56,642 bases of DNA, taken from assembly GCA_001898385.1 (NCBI GenBank), contig MKTT01000121.1:1-56642 (forward strand), read 5' to 3'. Shown piece by piece: positions 16,179 through 24,110 of the stretch; positions within the stretch are counted from its first letter, which is position 1; each line of letters opens with the position of its first letter. Position numbers and translations under genes: made by a program. The notes beneath the pieces are model-generated. The model was not told the origin of the DNA and did not search any database. It worked only from the letters and a program-made list of their open reading frames with translations. The stretch comes from Planctomycetales bacterium 71-10 (GTDB lineage Bacteria; Planctomycetota; Planctomycetia; Isosphaerales; Isosphaeraceae).

Positions 16179-16928
16179 TCAGTGGGCGACGGCCGACACC
16201 GGGCTCCCCGCCAGCAGCATGGCGGCGGCCATGGCGACCATCAGCAGGTCCTCGACGACAGTCACGTAGGTCATCGGCAGGTTGAACACGGTGCCGAGGC
16301 AGGCGCACTTGATCCGCTTCTTCTGGAGCAGGGTGCGGACGACCCCGACGCTGCTCACGGCCATCACCACCAGGGTGACGACGTTGGTGAGCACCGGCAG
16401 GAAGCCGGCGAGATAGGCCACTCCGAGCCCAAGCTCGATGAACGGGTAGGCGAAGCCGTAGCGGGGCCAGCGACGGGCGATCACGTCGTAGGTCGAGTAG
16501 GCCGTGGCGAACGCCCTGACGTCGAGCAGCTTGAAGAACGAGAACACCAGGAAGAACCCGGCCATGAAGTGGCTCATGGCCCGCATGAAGTCCGGCCCCC
16601 CGGCCCGCCACTCCACCAGGGCGACGACGCCGACGAGGAACGCCCCGATCAGGGCCAGGGGGTAGAACGACACGGGCGGCTCGGCGTCGGCGTGATGGGC
16701 CGGTGGGCCGGGCTCATCGATCGGCCCCAGGACCCGGAAACCCGCCTGTCCCACGAGCGATCGCACCCGGTCCTCGACCACGCCCTCTCCGGCCACCGTG
16801 AGCGTCTTCTCCGGGGCCTGGGTATCGACGTGCCACCGCTCGATGGACCGCTCGCCGTCCAGCAGGGGCGTGACGGCCGCCACGCAACTACCGCAGTTGA
16901 GATCAGTCTTGAACCGCATCGTCTTCAT
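16179..16928 (-). CDS. HMA domain fused to MauE/DoxX-like membrane protein
   Basis: A 249-residue protein. Residues 1-70 form a heavy-metal-associated domain with FKTDLNCGSCVAAVTPLL (the CxxC binds soft metals) and the end GQAGFRVLG. Residues 90-245 hold four membrane helices of the MauE/DoxX type: FYPLALIGAFLVGVVALVEW, FMAGFFLVFSFFKLLDV, FIELGLGVAYLAGFLPVL, VVMAVSSVGVVRTLLQKK. Conserved cysteines in KCACLGTVFNLPM follow. It may move metal or reducing power across the inner membrane. The ATG at 16928 follows GGGAGA. It is 106 bp downstream of the MerR gene and probably under the same metal-responsive promoter. Confidence 0.85.
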   Translation of the reverse strand: MKTMRFKTDLNCGSCVAAVTPLLDGERSIERWHVDTQAPEKTLTVAGEGVVEDRVRSLVGQAGFRVLGPIDEPGPPAHHADAEPPVSFYPLALIGAFLVGVVALVEWRAGGPDFMRAMSHFMAGFFLVFSFFKLLDVRAFATAYSTYDVIARRWPRYGFAYPFIELGLGVAYLAGFLPVLTNVVTLVVMAVSSVGVVRTLLQKKRIKCACLGTVFNLPMTYVTVVEDLLMVAMAAAMLLAGSPVSAVAH

Positions 16929-17034
16929 CGCATGTGTCTCCCGTACGAGCGAGTCGGCGAGTCGTACCACGTCCCGCTTGACCACTGTTGTGTCCTCACG
17001 CCTGACGCTTTCCGACCCCGCCGACCCGCTCTCG

Positions 17035-17490
17035 CTAAGCATCAGGCGGGGTCGCCTCTACCCCGTCATCCCGGTCGATGGCCTCCAGGATGGGGCAATC
17101 GGTGGCCGGGCCGTGACCTTGGCACGTCTCGCCCAGGGAGAGCAGGACCGCTCTGATCATCTGGAGGTCCCGGACCTTGGCCTCGATGTCCTCGACCTTG
17201 GCCCTCACCCGCTCTCGCACGTCGGTCCGGGTCGCTCCCGGATCGTGGCGAAGTGCCAGGAGTTCAGCGACCTCCCTGAGCGTGAAGCCGAGTTCCTTGG
17301 CCCGGCGGATGAAGCGGAGCCTCCGCACCGCCTCCTCGCCATACTGGCGGTAGCCGGAGGCCCGGCGTTCGGGCTCCTCCAGGAGCCCCTCCCGCTCGTA
17401 GAACCGGACGGTCTCGACGCCGATCCCGGCCTTGCGAGCGACCTGCCCGATGGTCATCGTCACCGTGTTCACCGGCCCACCTTCGACCAT
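17035..17490 (-). CDS. MerR-family metal-responsive regulator
   Basis: A 151-residue MerR protein: HTH TIGQVARKAGIGVETVRFYE, wing GYRQYGEEAVRRLRFI, the dimerisation helix, and a C-terminal metal loop CQGHGPATDC (two cysteines eight residues apart, as in MerR). The position of the partner-subunit cysteine (Cys79/82 in ZntR/MerR) appears to be arginine (GATRTDV), so metal coordination may differ from the Hg/Zn/Pb sensors. The start at 17490 has GAGG upstream; 17457 is an alternative. An ATG at 17520 lies upstream of the predicted transcription start and is excluded. It likely activates its own operon with the HMA-MauE gene. Confidence 0.88.
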   Translation of the reverse strand: MVEGGPVNTVTMTIGQVARKAGIGVETVRFYEREGLLEEPERRASGYRQYGEEAVRRLRFIRRAKELGFTLREVAELLALRHDPGATRTDVRERVRAKVEDIEAKVRDLQMIRAVLLSLGETCQGHGPATDCPILEAIDRDDGVEATPPDA

Positions 17491-17511
17491 GAGGACCTCG
17501 ACAACAAGGGC

Positions 17512-17543
17512 ATTATCCACCCCGTACCATACTACAGAGTCAA
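17512..17543 (-). promoter_or_regulatory. MerR-class promoter with 20-bp spacer
   Basis: On the minus strand the -35 box TTGACT (17538-17543) and the -10 box GATAAT (17512-17517) are 20 bp apart. The overlong spacer contains the imperfect dyad ACTCTGTA...TACGGGGT. Such 19-20 bp spacers with a central dyad are the hallmark of MerR-regulated promoters; the -35/spacer start TTGACTCTG and the spacer end GTG match zntA- and pbr-type promoters. It points into the MerR gene. Confidence 0.82.
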
Positions 17544-18108
17544 GGGGCTGCTCCCACTTTCCACCTTGTCATCAGTTGCTCGGCCGCCTCACCCTCTTTA
17601 GGCAGACCGAGGAGGCCAGGTTCAGGGCCGGGCCGCCTGGTCTCAGGATGATCGCCTGAACCTGCCGACTCATCCGCCACCGATTACGACCGCATGCGAG
17701 CCGCACGGCCCGCCCTGATATCCCTTCTGCCTGTTGTCCGCCCTGACCGGACTCAAGGAGGCCCGGAGCCTTGGGCGTCCGAGTAAGATGCCCAACTGAA
17801 CTCCAGACTGACAGAGAACAATTGGCTTACGAAGAAGGGCGTCATCAGGGTTCGGGACGAGCGTTCACCGGCCCGTCGGGGCGACCGTCACCGCAGCCCT
17901 CTTGGGCGCTCGCTCGCCCGCCTTCCTCATCTGCTTCGTTAACCGCATGACCTCGACGTCGTGCGGGCCATGCGGGTCGATGCCCGCCATGCGAAGCCTC
18001 GTGCGAGCGTCTGGCAGGCCCGTCCGCCGTCGCTAGGCGGCGTACATGAAGAGGGCGGGCTACTTGCCCACCGTCCATCACCCGGCGATGGGGCCGTGAA
18101 CTTCCTGA
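17544..18108. other. Intergenic region with one decayed small reading frame
   Basis: No full gene is convincing here. On the minus strand 17865-17990 reads 41 codons (MAGIDPHGPHDVEVMRLTKQ and on to APTGR), and the open frame extends upstream with GLPDARTRLR. This echoes the neighbouring protein at 18109, which has DLPDTHSMLARAG and RLLNKDRKR at the same spacing. It may be a short relative or a decayed duplicate. The rest holds nothing I can name. Confidence 0.35.
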
Positions 18109-18333
18109 TCAGATCCGCTTCCTCGCCGTCGCCGGGGGCTGACTGTCGAGGGGCACGATCGTCTTGTGGGCCTTGCCTCCTGCGGGCCGCCGCTTCCTGT
18201 CCTTGTTGAGCAGCCTCGCCGTATCCTCCTCATCGGGGAAGCCCAGCGGTACGCCCGCCCTGGCCAGCATCGAGTGGGTGTCGGGCAGGTCCATCCGGCG
18301 GCTCTGGGCTATGAACTCGAAGAAGTCGATCAT
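18109..18333 (-). CDS. Small hypothetical protein
   Basis: A 74-residue soluble protein of unknown function: MIDFFEFIAQSRRMDLPDTH, SMLARAGVPLGFPDEEDTAR, then a basic, proline-rich tail (RKRRPAGGKAH, PPATARKRI). Third codon positions are strongly G/C, as expected for real genes here. The ATG at 18333 is chosen since upstream residues of the open frame (to 18411) look non-coding. A shorter related frame lies immediately downstream at 17865. Confidence 0.55.
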   Translation of the reverse strand: MIDFFEFIAQSRRMDLPDTHSMLARAGVPLGFPDEEDTARLLNKDRKRRPAGGKAHKTIVPLDSQPPATARKRI

Positions 18334-18460
18334 GCGGTATATAGACGCCACTCGGCGAAGAATCGGTAGTGAGGTCTTGTCCGAAGCCTGCTCCGGTCTC
18401 ACGAAGGCCAAGCCGTGTGCCTGCGAGTTATTGGGGAGTAAAGTGCTTCCTGCGAACGAG

Positions 18461-19219
18461 CTACTCGGGCTCGACGGGTATGTCGATTTCCTCGGATCGC
18501 CTTCGACCCCTCTTCTCGGCCCACACCTTCGACAGCAGTTTGTCGAACACGTCCACGACGATCTGGAGTTCGAGCCCCTGGTTCGATCTGTAATCCTGGA
18601 CGAGGATGATCGCCCCGGTCGAGGTGATCATCACCCGATGCTCGACGTTTTCGAGCATCCAAGGGATCGTGACGTTTGATAGCTCCCCGTCCTTCAGGAG
18701 TTTCTTGAAGAGCCCGTCGTGCTGGATTTGGTCCCCCGACAACCCGGCCGCCCTGACACGGGACGAGACGCCCCGGAACCACGCACCCTGGTACTCGGAG
18801 CAGAGGTCCATGACCTTCGCAAAGTCCACGACCATCTCGACGAGTTCGACGCCGCACGGGTTGCTCCGCAAGTTGGAGAGCACGCCCCGGCAGACCTTCT
18901 TCGGGGCCTGGAAGATGAGGATGTTCTTCCCCTCGTCGTGGTAGGCCGGGAAATCGACGGGCTGGAGATACTCCGTGAAGTCGATCTTCCTCCGCTCGTT
19001 CCCGACGACCTTCTTGATGAAACCGAAGGTCTCGTATTTAACCTCGCTCTTGACCCGGACCAAGGCCAGCGTCCCTTCGTAGGTCCGGTCCTTCAGGGTC
19101 AGGCTCGTCTCGACGTCCTCCCCCTCGCCCGAGAACGTCATCTGGACCTGATTCTTGACGCTGGCCCCGACTGCGAGTTTGGGGAACCTGCCGACCGTGT
19201 AGAACTGGTAGGGCTTCAT
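18461..19219 (-). CDS. Hypothetical soluble protein, second gene of a coupled pair
   Basis: I do not recognise this 252-residue protein. It begins MKPYQFYTVGRFPKLAVGAS, is rich in beta-type segments in its first half (FGFIKKVVGNERRKIDFTEY, KNILIFQAPKKVCRGVLSNL) and has a C-terminal alpha/beta part (NVTIPWMLENVEHRVMITST, LELQIVVDVFDKLL) with a charged tail. It has no signal peptide or membrane helix. The start overlaps the end of the preceding gene by 4 bp (ATGA), so both are translated together. Phrases such as VELVEMVVDFAKVMD and LVEFFDTLSKVLS in the two partners suggest distantly related domains. The function is unknown. Confidence 0.7.
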   Translation of the reverse strand: MKPYQFYTVGRFPKLAVGASVKNQVQMTFSGEGEDVETSLTLKDRTYEGTLALVRVKSEVKYETFGFIKKVVGNERRKIDFTEYLQPVDFPAYHDEGKNILIFQAPKKVCRGVLSNLRSNPCGVELVEMVVDFAKVMDLCSEYQGAWFRGVSSRVRAAGLSGDQIQHDGLFKKLLKDGELSNVTIPWMLENVEHRVMITSTGAIILVQDYRSNQGLELQIVVDVFDKLLSKVWAEKRGRRRSEEIDIPVEPE

Positions 19220-20016
19220 GGGGCCGCTCCGGTGGGAAGGGCTCGCAGGCTGAGCACCTTCGACAACGTGTCGAAGAATTCGACGAGGCTCCGGCCTTCT
19301 ATATTGACGTGATCCATGCCCGCCTCGACCCGGCAAGTCGAACGACTACTCGTCTTGATGTTGACCTCGAAGTGGTTGATCAGGTCTGCGGGGATTCGGT
19401 TGACGAAGAAGCCGTAGTACGGGTTCTTCGTGCCCTCGGCGAAGGTCACGCTGATCCCGCACCTGATCGAGGTCGGATTCATTGCACGGGCGAGAGACTC
19501 GGCGATCCTTGCGAATCGCCGCTGATAATCGTCATACAGGTGGGCGGGGACGAGGATCTTCCGGTCGAGCGTGACGTGCAGGCAGCCGTCCCCAATCCTG
19601 AGTGTGAAGCACATCAGGTCGTCGAGGCAGATCGCTGCGGAAGTCGGCGTCGAGGCGGCCCGGCGCACCTTACCCCCGTACGCCCCCTCGATCGCCTCGG
19701 CGGCCGTATCGAGGGCGGCCTGTCGGTCCCGAGCCGCCTCGGGCGTAAGCTCGAAGTCGAAGGCGGGGAGCCAGTACGTGTGGGTGCGGGAGGCCAGCAG
19801 CCGGAGGCGATCGACAAAGAGGTGGAACGACAGGTTCTTATGGTAGAGCAGGTTCAGGACGAACGAGTAGACGCCGAAACTGGTTGAAAGGACGGCGACG
19901 ACCCCCGAATAGCTTTTCCCATAATGATCGATCGCCGGAGTGATCCAGATCCCGAAGAGGACAAGGATTGCGATCCCGGCGGCGTGCCCCAGCACGATCC
20001 AGAGCAGAGTCTTCAT
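19216..20016 (-). CDS. Hypothetical two-helix membrane protein, first gene of a coupled pair
   Basis: A 266-residue protein with two N-terminal membrane helices (LLWIVLGHAAGIAILVLFGI and SGVVAVLSTSFGVYSFVLNL) and a large cytoplasmic domain. The latter contains RLRLLASRTHTYWLPAFDFE, ICLDDLMCFTLRIGDGCLHV, YYGFFVNRIPADLINHFEVN and a closing helix GRSLVEFFDTLSKVLSLRAL. No known family is evident. The ATG at 20016 gives a good membrane start. It is coupled to the gene at 18461 by an ATGA overlap, suggesting a membrane complex. A possible promoter lies about 165 bp upstream. Confidence 0.7.
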   Translation of the reverse strand: MKTLLWIVLGHAAGIAILVLFGIWITPAIDHYGKSYSGVVAVLSTSFGVYSFVLNLLYHKNLSFHLFVDRLRLLASRTHTYWLPAFDFELTPEAARDRQAALDTAAEAIEGAYGGKVRRAASTPTSAAICLDDLMCFTLRIGDGCLHVTLDRKILVPAHLYDDYQRRFARIAESLARAMNPTSIRCGISVTFAEGTKNPYYGFFVNRIPADLINHFEVNIKTSSRSTCRVEAGMDHVNIEGRSLVEFFDTLSKVLSLRALPTGAAP

Positions 20017-20383
20017 GCGACTCCCCCCGATGTCCGCTCCCGATCGCCCAAGCCGCCCACGAATCGGACCACGGGCTCGTCGAGTGACGGCCCTTCGATG
20101 GACGTGCGGTTGTCGGAGCTTTCGAGGATCTTCACGGTGGTCACAGAATGGCCCCAGCGGTCCCAGTCCATGCCGTAGTTCACTATGACCGGGAAAAGCC
20201 GTCATGTAAACAAAAAACCACTACATGCGATTCTCCGCAGGCTAGCTCTCGATCAGGGACGGTTGGACTTAACTTGCCCCATTTGGAGCAAGGACCGCCG
20301 AAGGCGAATCCGATGGCGACACCACTGCTGGCGAGGCGGCCATTACGACCTCGGCCGCCTCGCCGCCGATGCACCGCCCGTCC
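20017..20383. other. Intergenic region with promoter for the gene pair
   Basis: The first half holds the leader of the gene at 19216. An unusually AT-rich patch at 20195-20230 contains the inverted repeat CATGTA (20203-20208) / TACATG (20222-20227) around a run of A. No coding frame of credible composition is seen; 20228-20383 lies 3' of the repeat-protein gene and shows no clear terminator. Confidence 0.4.
20182..20210 (-). promoter_or_regulatory. Candidate sigma-70 promoter
   Basis: On the minus strand TTTACA (20205-20210) and CATAGT (20182-20187) are 17 bp apart, upstream of the gene pair at 20016. The -35 matches the consensus at five of six positions and the -10 at four. It overlaps the CATGTA/TACATG inverted repeat, which could be an operator. 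Confidence 0.35.
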
Positions 20384-21151
20384 TCACGTCCCGTCGCTGC
20401 GGACCAGCAGCCGCCTTGCCGCACGCAGAGCCGCCTCGACCTCGGGCATGCCGCCGTTGACCTTGAGCGTGAACATCAGGTCGTCGATCCCAGCCTCCAC
20501 CTCGTCCACCACTCGGCCCACGCCGCCCGAGGCAGCCGACTCGCCCCCCGACGCCGTGGCGCTCACAGCCGGCAGTGCAACGGGTGCTTGCGGGGCTTCC
20601 TCACGCACGCCGAGGGCGGGTCCGGCCTCCGACACCTCGGGCTGCGACCAGCCGACGGCCTCAGACTCGCCGGGCGACCTCCCGCCGTTCAAGCCCCGCT
20701 CCCGCTTGATCTTGTAGAAGACCGAAGGGCTGATCGCCCCCTCGTGCCCCGCCGCCGCCCAGGCCCGTTTGACCGCCGCCACGTTGGCCTCGGGCTGCCG
20801 GCCGAGCAACTCCTCGACGAACGCCGACTTGCTCGGCCCCTTGTCGTCCTCCCGGCCATCCGGCTGGGGCGGGGCCTCCTCAGCCCTCGACGCCGCCTTG
20901 CCCTTCGCCTCCTTCGGCTTGGCCTTGTCCTTCGCCTTCAAACCGGCGTCCGCCCCTCCCGTGGCCGCCCGTTTCTTGGGGATCTTCAGCCGGGATCGGG
21001 TCTTGCTGACCAGGCTGCCGCTGATGTCGTCATCGTGCCCCTCCGCACGCCACGCCTGGTTGATGGCGGCTTCGTCGGCGTCCCGGTTCTCCGGGAGGAA
21101 CTCCTCCAGGAACTTCCCCTTGCCCTGATTGACGCCGGGTCCGGTCGCCAT
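20384..21151 (-). CDS. Protein with two copies of a planctomycete 'PEANxxAVxxAW' repeat
   Basis: A 255-residue hydrophilic protein. A helical module of about 45 residues occurs twice: KFLEEFLPENRDADEAAINQ then AWRAEGHDDDISGSLVSKTR, and AFVEELLGRQPEANVAAVKR then AWAAAGHEGAISPSVFYKIK. Both end in a basic stretch and are separated by a lysine-rich linker (KAKDKAKPKEAKGKAA). The C-terminal third is low complexity followed by a helix (GIDDLMFTLKVNGGMPEVEA). I know this repeat as a family expanded in planctomycetes; the HTH-like length and basic ends suggest nucleic-acid binding, which is inference. It is divergent from the gene at 21395. Confidence 0.75.
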   Translation of the reverse strand: MATGPGVNQGKGKFLEEFLPENRDADEAAINQAWRAEGHDDDISGSLVSKTRSRLKIPKKRAATGGADAGLKAKDKAKPKEAKGKAASRAEEAPPQPDGREDDKGPSKSAFVEELLGRQPEANVAAVKRAWAAAGHEGAISPSVFYKIKRERGLNGGRSPGESEAVGWSQPEVSEAGPALGVREEAPQAPVALPAVSATASGGESAASGGVGRVVDEVEAGIDDLMFTLKVNGGMPEVEAALRAARRLLVRSDGT

Positions 21152-21394
21152 GATCTCTTCTCCGTCGCAGTGTGTGAAGGGACACTATCCTTGCAGTCTA
21201 TCCTATGGCCCGGCACGGTCGAGGTAATCGCCCTATTTTGACCCGGATGCACGTTGGAGTCGGGTGGTATCATGGCGAAGATCGCCCGTGTGATGGGACC
21301 GGGCCGGAAGGTGGCGACGAATGACCGCCTCCCTTCTGCAAAATGTCCCCGTCGGCGCACGGTGGATTTCGCAAGGGGGAGGCAAGGTCGGAAC

Positions 21395-21877
21395 ATGCTC
21401 CGCAAGCAGATCATCAACAGGTCCCCCTCGGCACCGTCCCCCTTGACGGGCCGGATCGACGTCGCCGCCGTCGCCACGGTGCTCGTGACCACCGAGGACC
21501 CCGAGCATCCCGTGGAGCACGCCTTCGACGCCCGTTCGGGGCCGGGCGGGACCCGCTGGGTGGCCGGCGAGATGGGCGAGCAGGTACTCATCCTGGCCTT
21601 CGACGCCCCGCAGGCGATCCGCCGGGTCGTCCTGGAAGTGGAGGAGCGGGATGTCACCCGGACCCAGGAACTCCAACTGGCCGTCTCCGGCGATGGCGGC
21701 GAGACCTACCGGGAACTGCTGCGGCAGGAGTACAACTTCAGCCCGCCGGGGACCGCCTTCGAGCGGGAGGAATGGACCGTGGCGGCCGAGAGCGTGACCC
21801 ACCTGCGACTCGTGATCAAGCCGGACAAGGGCGGCAAGCCGTGCCGGGCCACGATCACCTCTCTGGACCTGTGCTGA
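21395..21877 (+). CDS. Discoidin/F5-8C-like carbohydrate-binding domain protein
   Basis: A 160-residue protein without a signal peptide: MLRKQIINRSPSAPSPLTGR, then a jelly-roll type domain with WVAGEMGEQVLILAFDAPQA, IRRVVLEVEERDVTRTQELQ, YRELLRQEYNFSPPGTAFER and VTHLRLVIKPDKGGKPCRAT. The order and the NFSPPG motif match small stand-alone discoidin-like proteins annotated as carbohydrate-binding in many bacteria. Real ligand and role are unknown. GGGGGAGG lies upstream of the ATG at 21395; earlier in-frame ATGs give non-protein-like sequence. Confidence 0.75.
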   Translation: MLRKQIINRSPSAPSPLTGRIDVAAVATVLVTTEDPEHPVEHAFDARSGPGGTRWVAGEMGEQVLILAFDAPQAIRRVVLEVEERDVTRTQELQLAVSGDGGETYRELLRQEYNFSPPGTAFEREEWTVAAESVTHLRLVIKPDKGGKPCRATITSLDLC

Positions 21878-21985
21878 GGGGCCGGGGATGAGGCACGCCA
21901 TGCGGGCCGCCGGAACCCGGCTCGGAAGTCGGAATCGGGCCGAGACGGCGGGGCGTATCCCCGCAGAGCCGGGTCCGAGCCGACC

Positions 21986-22651
21986 ATGACCCTCGACCCG
22001 ACCGAGATCGCCCGGCCGGAGCCCCTGGCGTTCGGGCTCTTCACCATCGGCCACTCGACCCACCCGCTCGACGAATTCCTGGACCTCCTGGCCCGGCACG
22101 GCGTCGAGGCCCTGGCGGACGTCCGGCGGTTCCCCGGCTCACGGAAGCACCCGCACTTCAACCGGGACAACCTCGCCTCGGCCTTGCCGGGAGCGGGCGT
22201 CGAGTACCGCTGGTTCGAGCCCCTGGGAGGCCGTCGCAAGAAGGCCGTCGGCCCGTCGAAGAACCTCGGCCTCAGGAACGAGAGCTTCCGCAACTACGCC
22301 GACTTCATGGCGACCCCGGAGTTCCACGAGACCGCCGGGGAACTGCTGTCGCTGGCCCGAAGGAAGAGGACGGCCTACATGTGCTCCGAGGGCCTGTACT
22401 GGCGCTGCCACCGGCGGCTGGTGAGCGACCACCTCCTGGCCCGTGGGATCGAGGTCCGGCACATCATGCCCGACGGCAAGTTGCGACCGCACGTACTGAC
22501 CGAAGGGGCCGTGATCGACGACGGGGACCTGAGCTACACGCCGCCGTCAGCGGGCCAGACGCCGACTTTGTTCGATCGACCAGGGAGACGGGTCAGTCCT
22601 CACGCCAGGCGGGATGGGAGCGGGAGTGATCGGCATGGCCAAGAAGCGTGA
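21986..22651 (+). CDS. DUF488-family protein
   Basis: A 221-residue protein with the DUF488 pattern: LFTIGHSTHPLDEFLDLL near the start, LADVRRFPGSRKHPHFNRDN, and the cysteine/histidine motif CSEGLYWRCHRRLVSDHLL. About 30 extra residues at the end are low complexity and overlap the next gene. DUF488 proteins are small, soluble and of unknown biochemistry; the C..CHR motif suggests metal binding or redox activity. It shares 17 bp with the following gene, so they are probably coupled. Confidence 0.85.
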   Translation: MTLDPTEIARPEPLAFGLFTIGHSTHPLDEFLDLLARHGVEALADVRRFPGSRKHPHFNRDNLASALPGAGVEYRWFEPLGGRRKKAVGPSKNLGLRNESFRNYADFMATPEFHETAGELLSLARRKRTAYMCSEGLYWRCHRRLVSDHLLARGIEVRHIMPDGKLRPHVLTEGAVIDDGDLSYTPPSAGQTPTLFDRPGRRVSPHARRDGSGSDRHGQEA

Positions 22652-23084
22652 ACCGGGCGACGTTTCGATCGGCAAGTTCGACCTCCTGGCCACGTACACC
22701 TACGCCAAGGCCCTGCTCGATGGGCTGGGCGATGACGAGGCCAAGGAGCGGGGCATGGTGGCGGCGGTCATGGGGGCCAAGGCGAAGAGCGGCCACACGG
22801 GCGGCTCCCACCGGGACGACTATAAGGCGGACAAGGATGCCGCCGAGAAGGGGAAAAAGACGACGATCATCGCCGAGTCGTTCGACCGACAGGTCGCCGA
22901 CGAGATGGGCGGGTTCTTCAAGAAGACTTTCCTCCCGACCATGAAGAAGCTCGTGAAGGCCGACATCTCGTACGACGAGGTGAAGAAGCTGGTCAAGATC
23001 CCGACGACATGGGGGGCGAAGATCACGGGAGAGGAGTTCAAGGAAAGGGCGTCTGAAAGGCTCCGGGCAGGCGAGAAGAGCTAG
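22635..23084 (+). CDS. Conserved hypothetical protein after DUF488
   Basis: A 149-residue, lysine-rich cytoplasmic protein: MAKKREPGDVSIGKFDLLAT, YTYAKALLDGLGDDEAKERG, then GFFKKTFLPTMKKLVKADIS and a closing helix EEFKERASERLRAGEKS. It has no membrane segment or known motif. The start at 22635 lies inside the end of the DUF488 gene, behind GGGAG. The function is unknown; pairing with DUF488 is the only clue. Confidence 0.72.
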   Translation: MAKKREPGDVSIGKFDLLATYTYAKALLDGLGDDEAKERGMVAAVMGAKAKSGHTGGSHRDDYKADKDAAEKGKKTTIIAESFDRQVADEMGGFFKKTFLPTMKKLVKADISYDEVKKLVKIPTTWGAKITGEEFKERASERLRAGEKS

Positions 23085-23186
23085 CCCGCACGGCCCGGAG
23101 GTCGATCCCCGTGAGAATCGGTTCGGGGGAGCGGGCCGGCTGCGAGGACTACGGCCGGTGCCATCCCAACCCGCCGGCGGGGCGTG

Positions 23187-23936
23187 TCATGACCGGACCG
23201 AGCCCCACGCCGACTGGAGCAGGAGCACCACCCCGATGATCATCAGCCCGACGTGGACGTAGAGCAGGAACCGACGCCCGTCGAGACGCCGGTTGAGGAC
23301 CCGGCCCAGGGCGGTCGCCGCCAGGACCACCGGCAAGGACATGAGGTAGTACCGGGTCACGGCCGGGACCCAGAGGCCGGCGGCCCAGTACCCGGACATG
23401 CCGACCACGCTGGCGGGAAGGAAGTACCCTTGCAGCGTGGCCCGGAACCGCTCGGGGGACCAGCGCCGCAGCGCCCCGTAGGCCACCAGCGGCGGCCCGT
23501 TCATGCCGTAGGCCCCGCCGAGCACCCCCGCCCCGAATCCGAACAGCCAGGCCAGGCGGTCGTCCTCCGGCTTGGACCGGCTGCGTCCGACGAGTCGGTA
23601 CGCCGAGAAGGCGATGATGACGGCGGCGAGCACGGCTTCGACGACCGTCTCGGCGACCGTCGTCAAGAGCAGCAGTCCGAAGGGGACGCCGAACATCGTG
23701 GAGAGGACGAGCCGCCCGGCGCTCCCGAGATGGACCTCCCTCCAGTCCTGGAGCAGGACGATCCCGGCGACCGTGACCGAGACGAGGACGGCCACCGGGG
23801 CGGCGACCTCGACCGGGATGAACAGGGCGAGCAGCGGCACGGCGACCAGCGCCTCGCCGAACCCGAACGCCGATCGGATCAAGGTGGCGAGGAAGAGCAC
23901 GGCCAGCACGGGGAGCGTCGTGTGATCCGCAGTCAT
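23187..23936 (-). CDS. Second TauE/SafE-family transporter
   Basis: A 249-residue membrane protein with about eight helices and the family glycine motifs IRSAFGFGEALVAVPLLALF and FGFGAGVLGGAYGMNGPPLV; FGFGEA and GMNGPP are typical of the FGFGE/NGPP branch of TauE/SafE. It exports or imports small anions, probably sulfonates or sulfite. It is only distantly similar to the exporter in the sulfur operon. The ATG at 23936 starts directly before the first helix. It is convergent with the gene at 22635. Confidence 0.88.
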   Translation of the reverse strand: MTADHTTLPVLAVLFLATLIRSAFGFGEALVAVPLLALFIPVEVAAPVAVLVSVTVAGIVLLQDWREVHLGSAGRLVLSTMFGVPFGLLLLTTVAETVVEAVLAAVIIAFSAYRLVGRSRSKPEDDRLAWLFGFGAGVLGGAYGMNGPPLVAYGALRRWSPERFRATLQGYFLPASVVGMSGYWAAGLWVPAVTRYYLMSLPVVLAATALGRVLNRRLDGRRFLLYVHVGLMIIGVVLLLQSAWGSVRS

Positions 23937-24110
23937 GACTCCCCCGTCGTTACTCGGAGCCGGAGGCCCCGGCGGGTCGGGTGACGATGGGGCGGGTCTT
24001 CGCCCATCGTCCGTCCCGTGATCCCCGATGGAAAGCGATGCCACGCCGCCCTCGGCCGGCACGGTCCGCTCGGGCCGGCCCGCCCCGAAGAGGGCGGCTG
24101 GACGTGCCCT

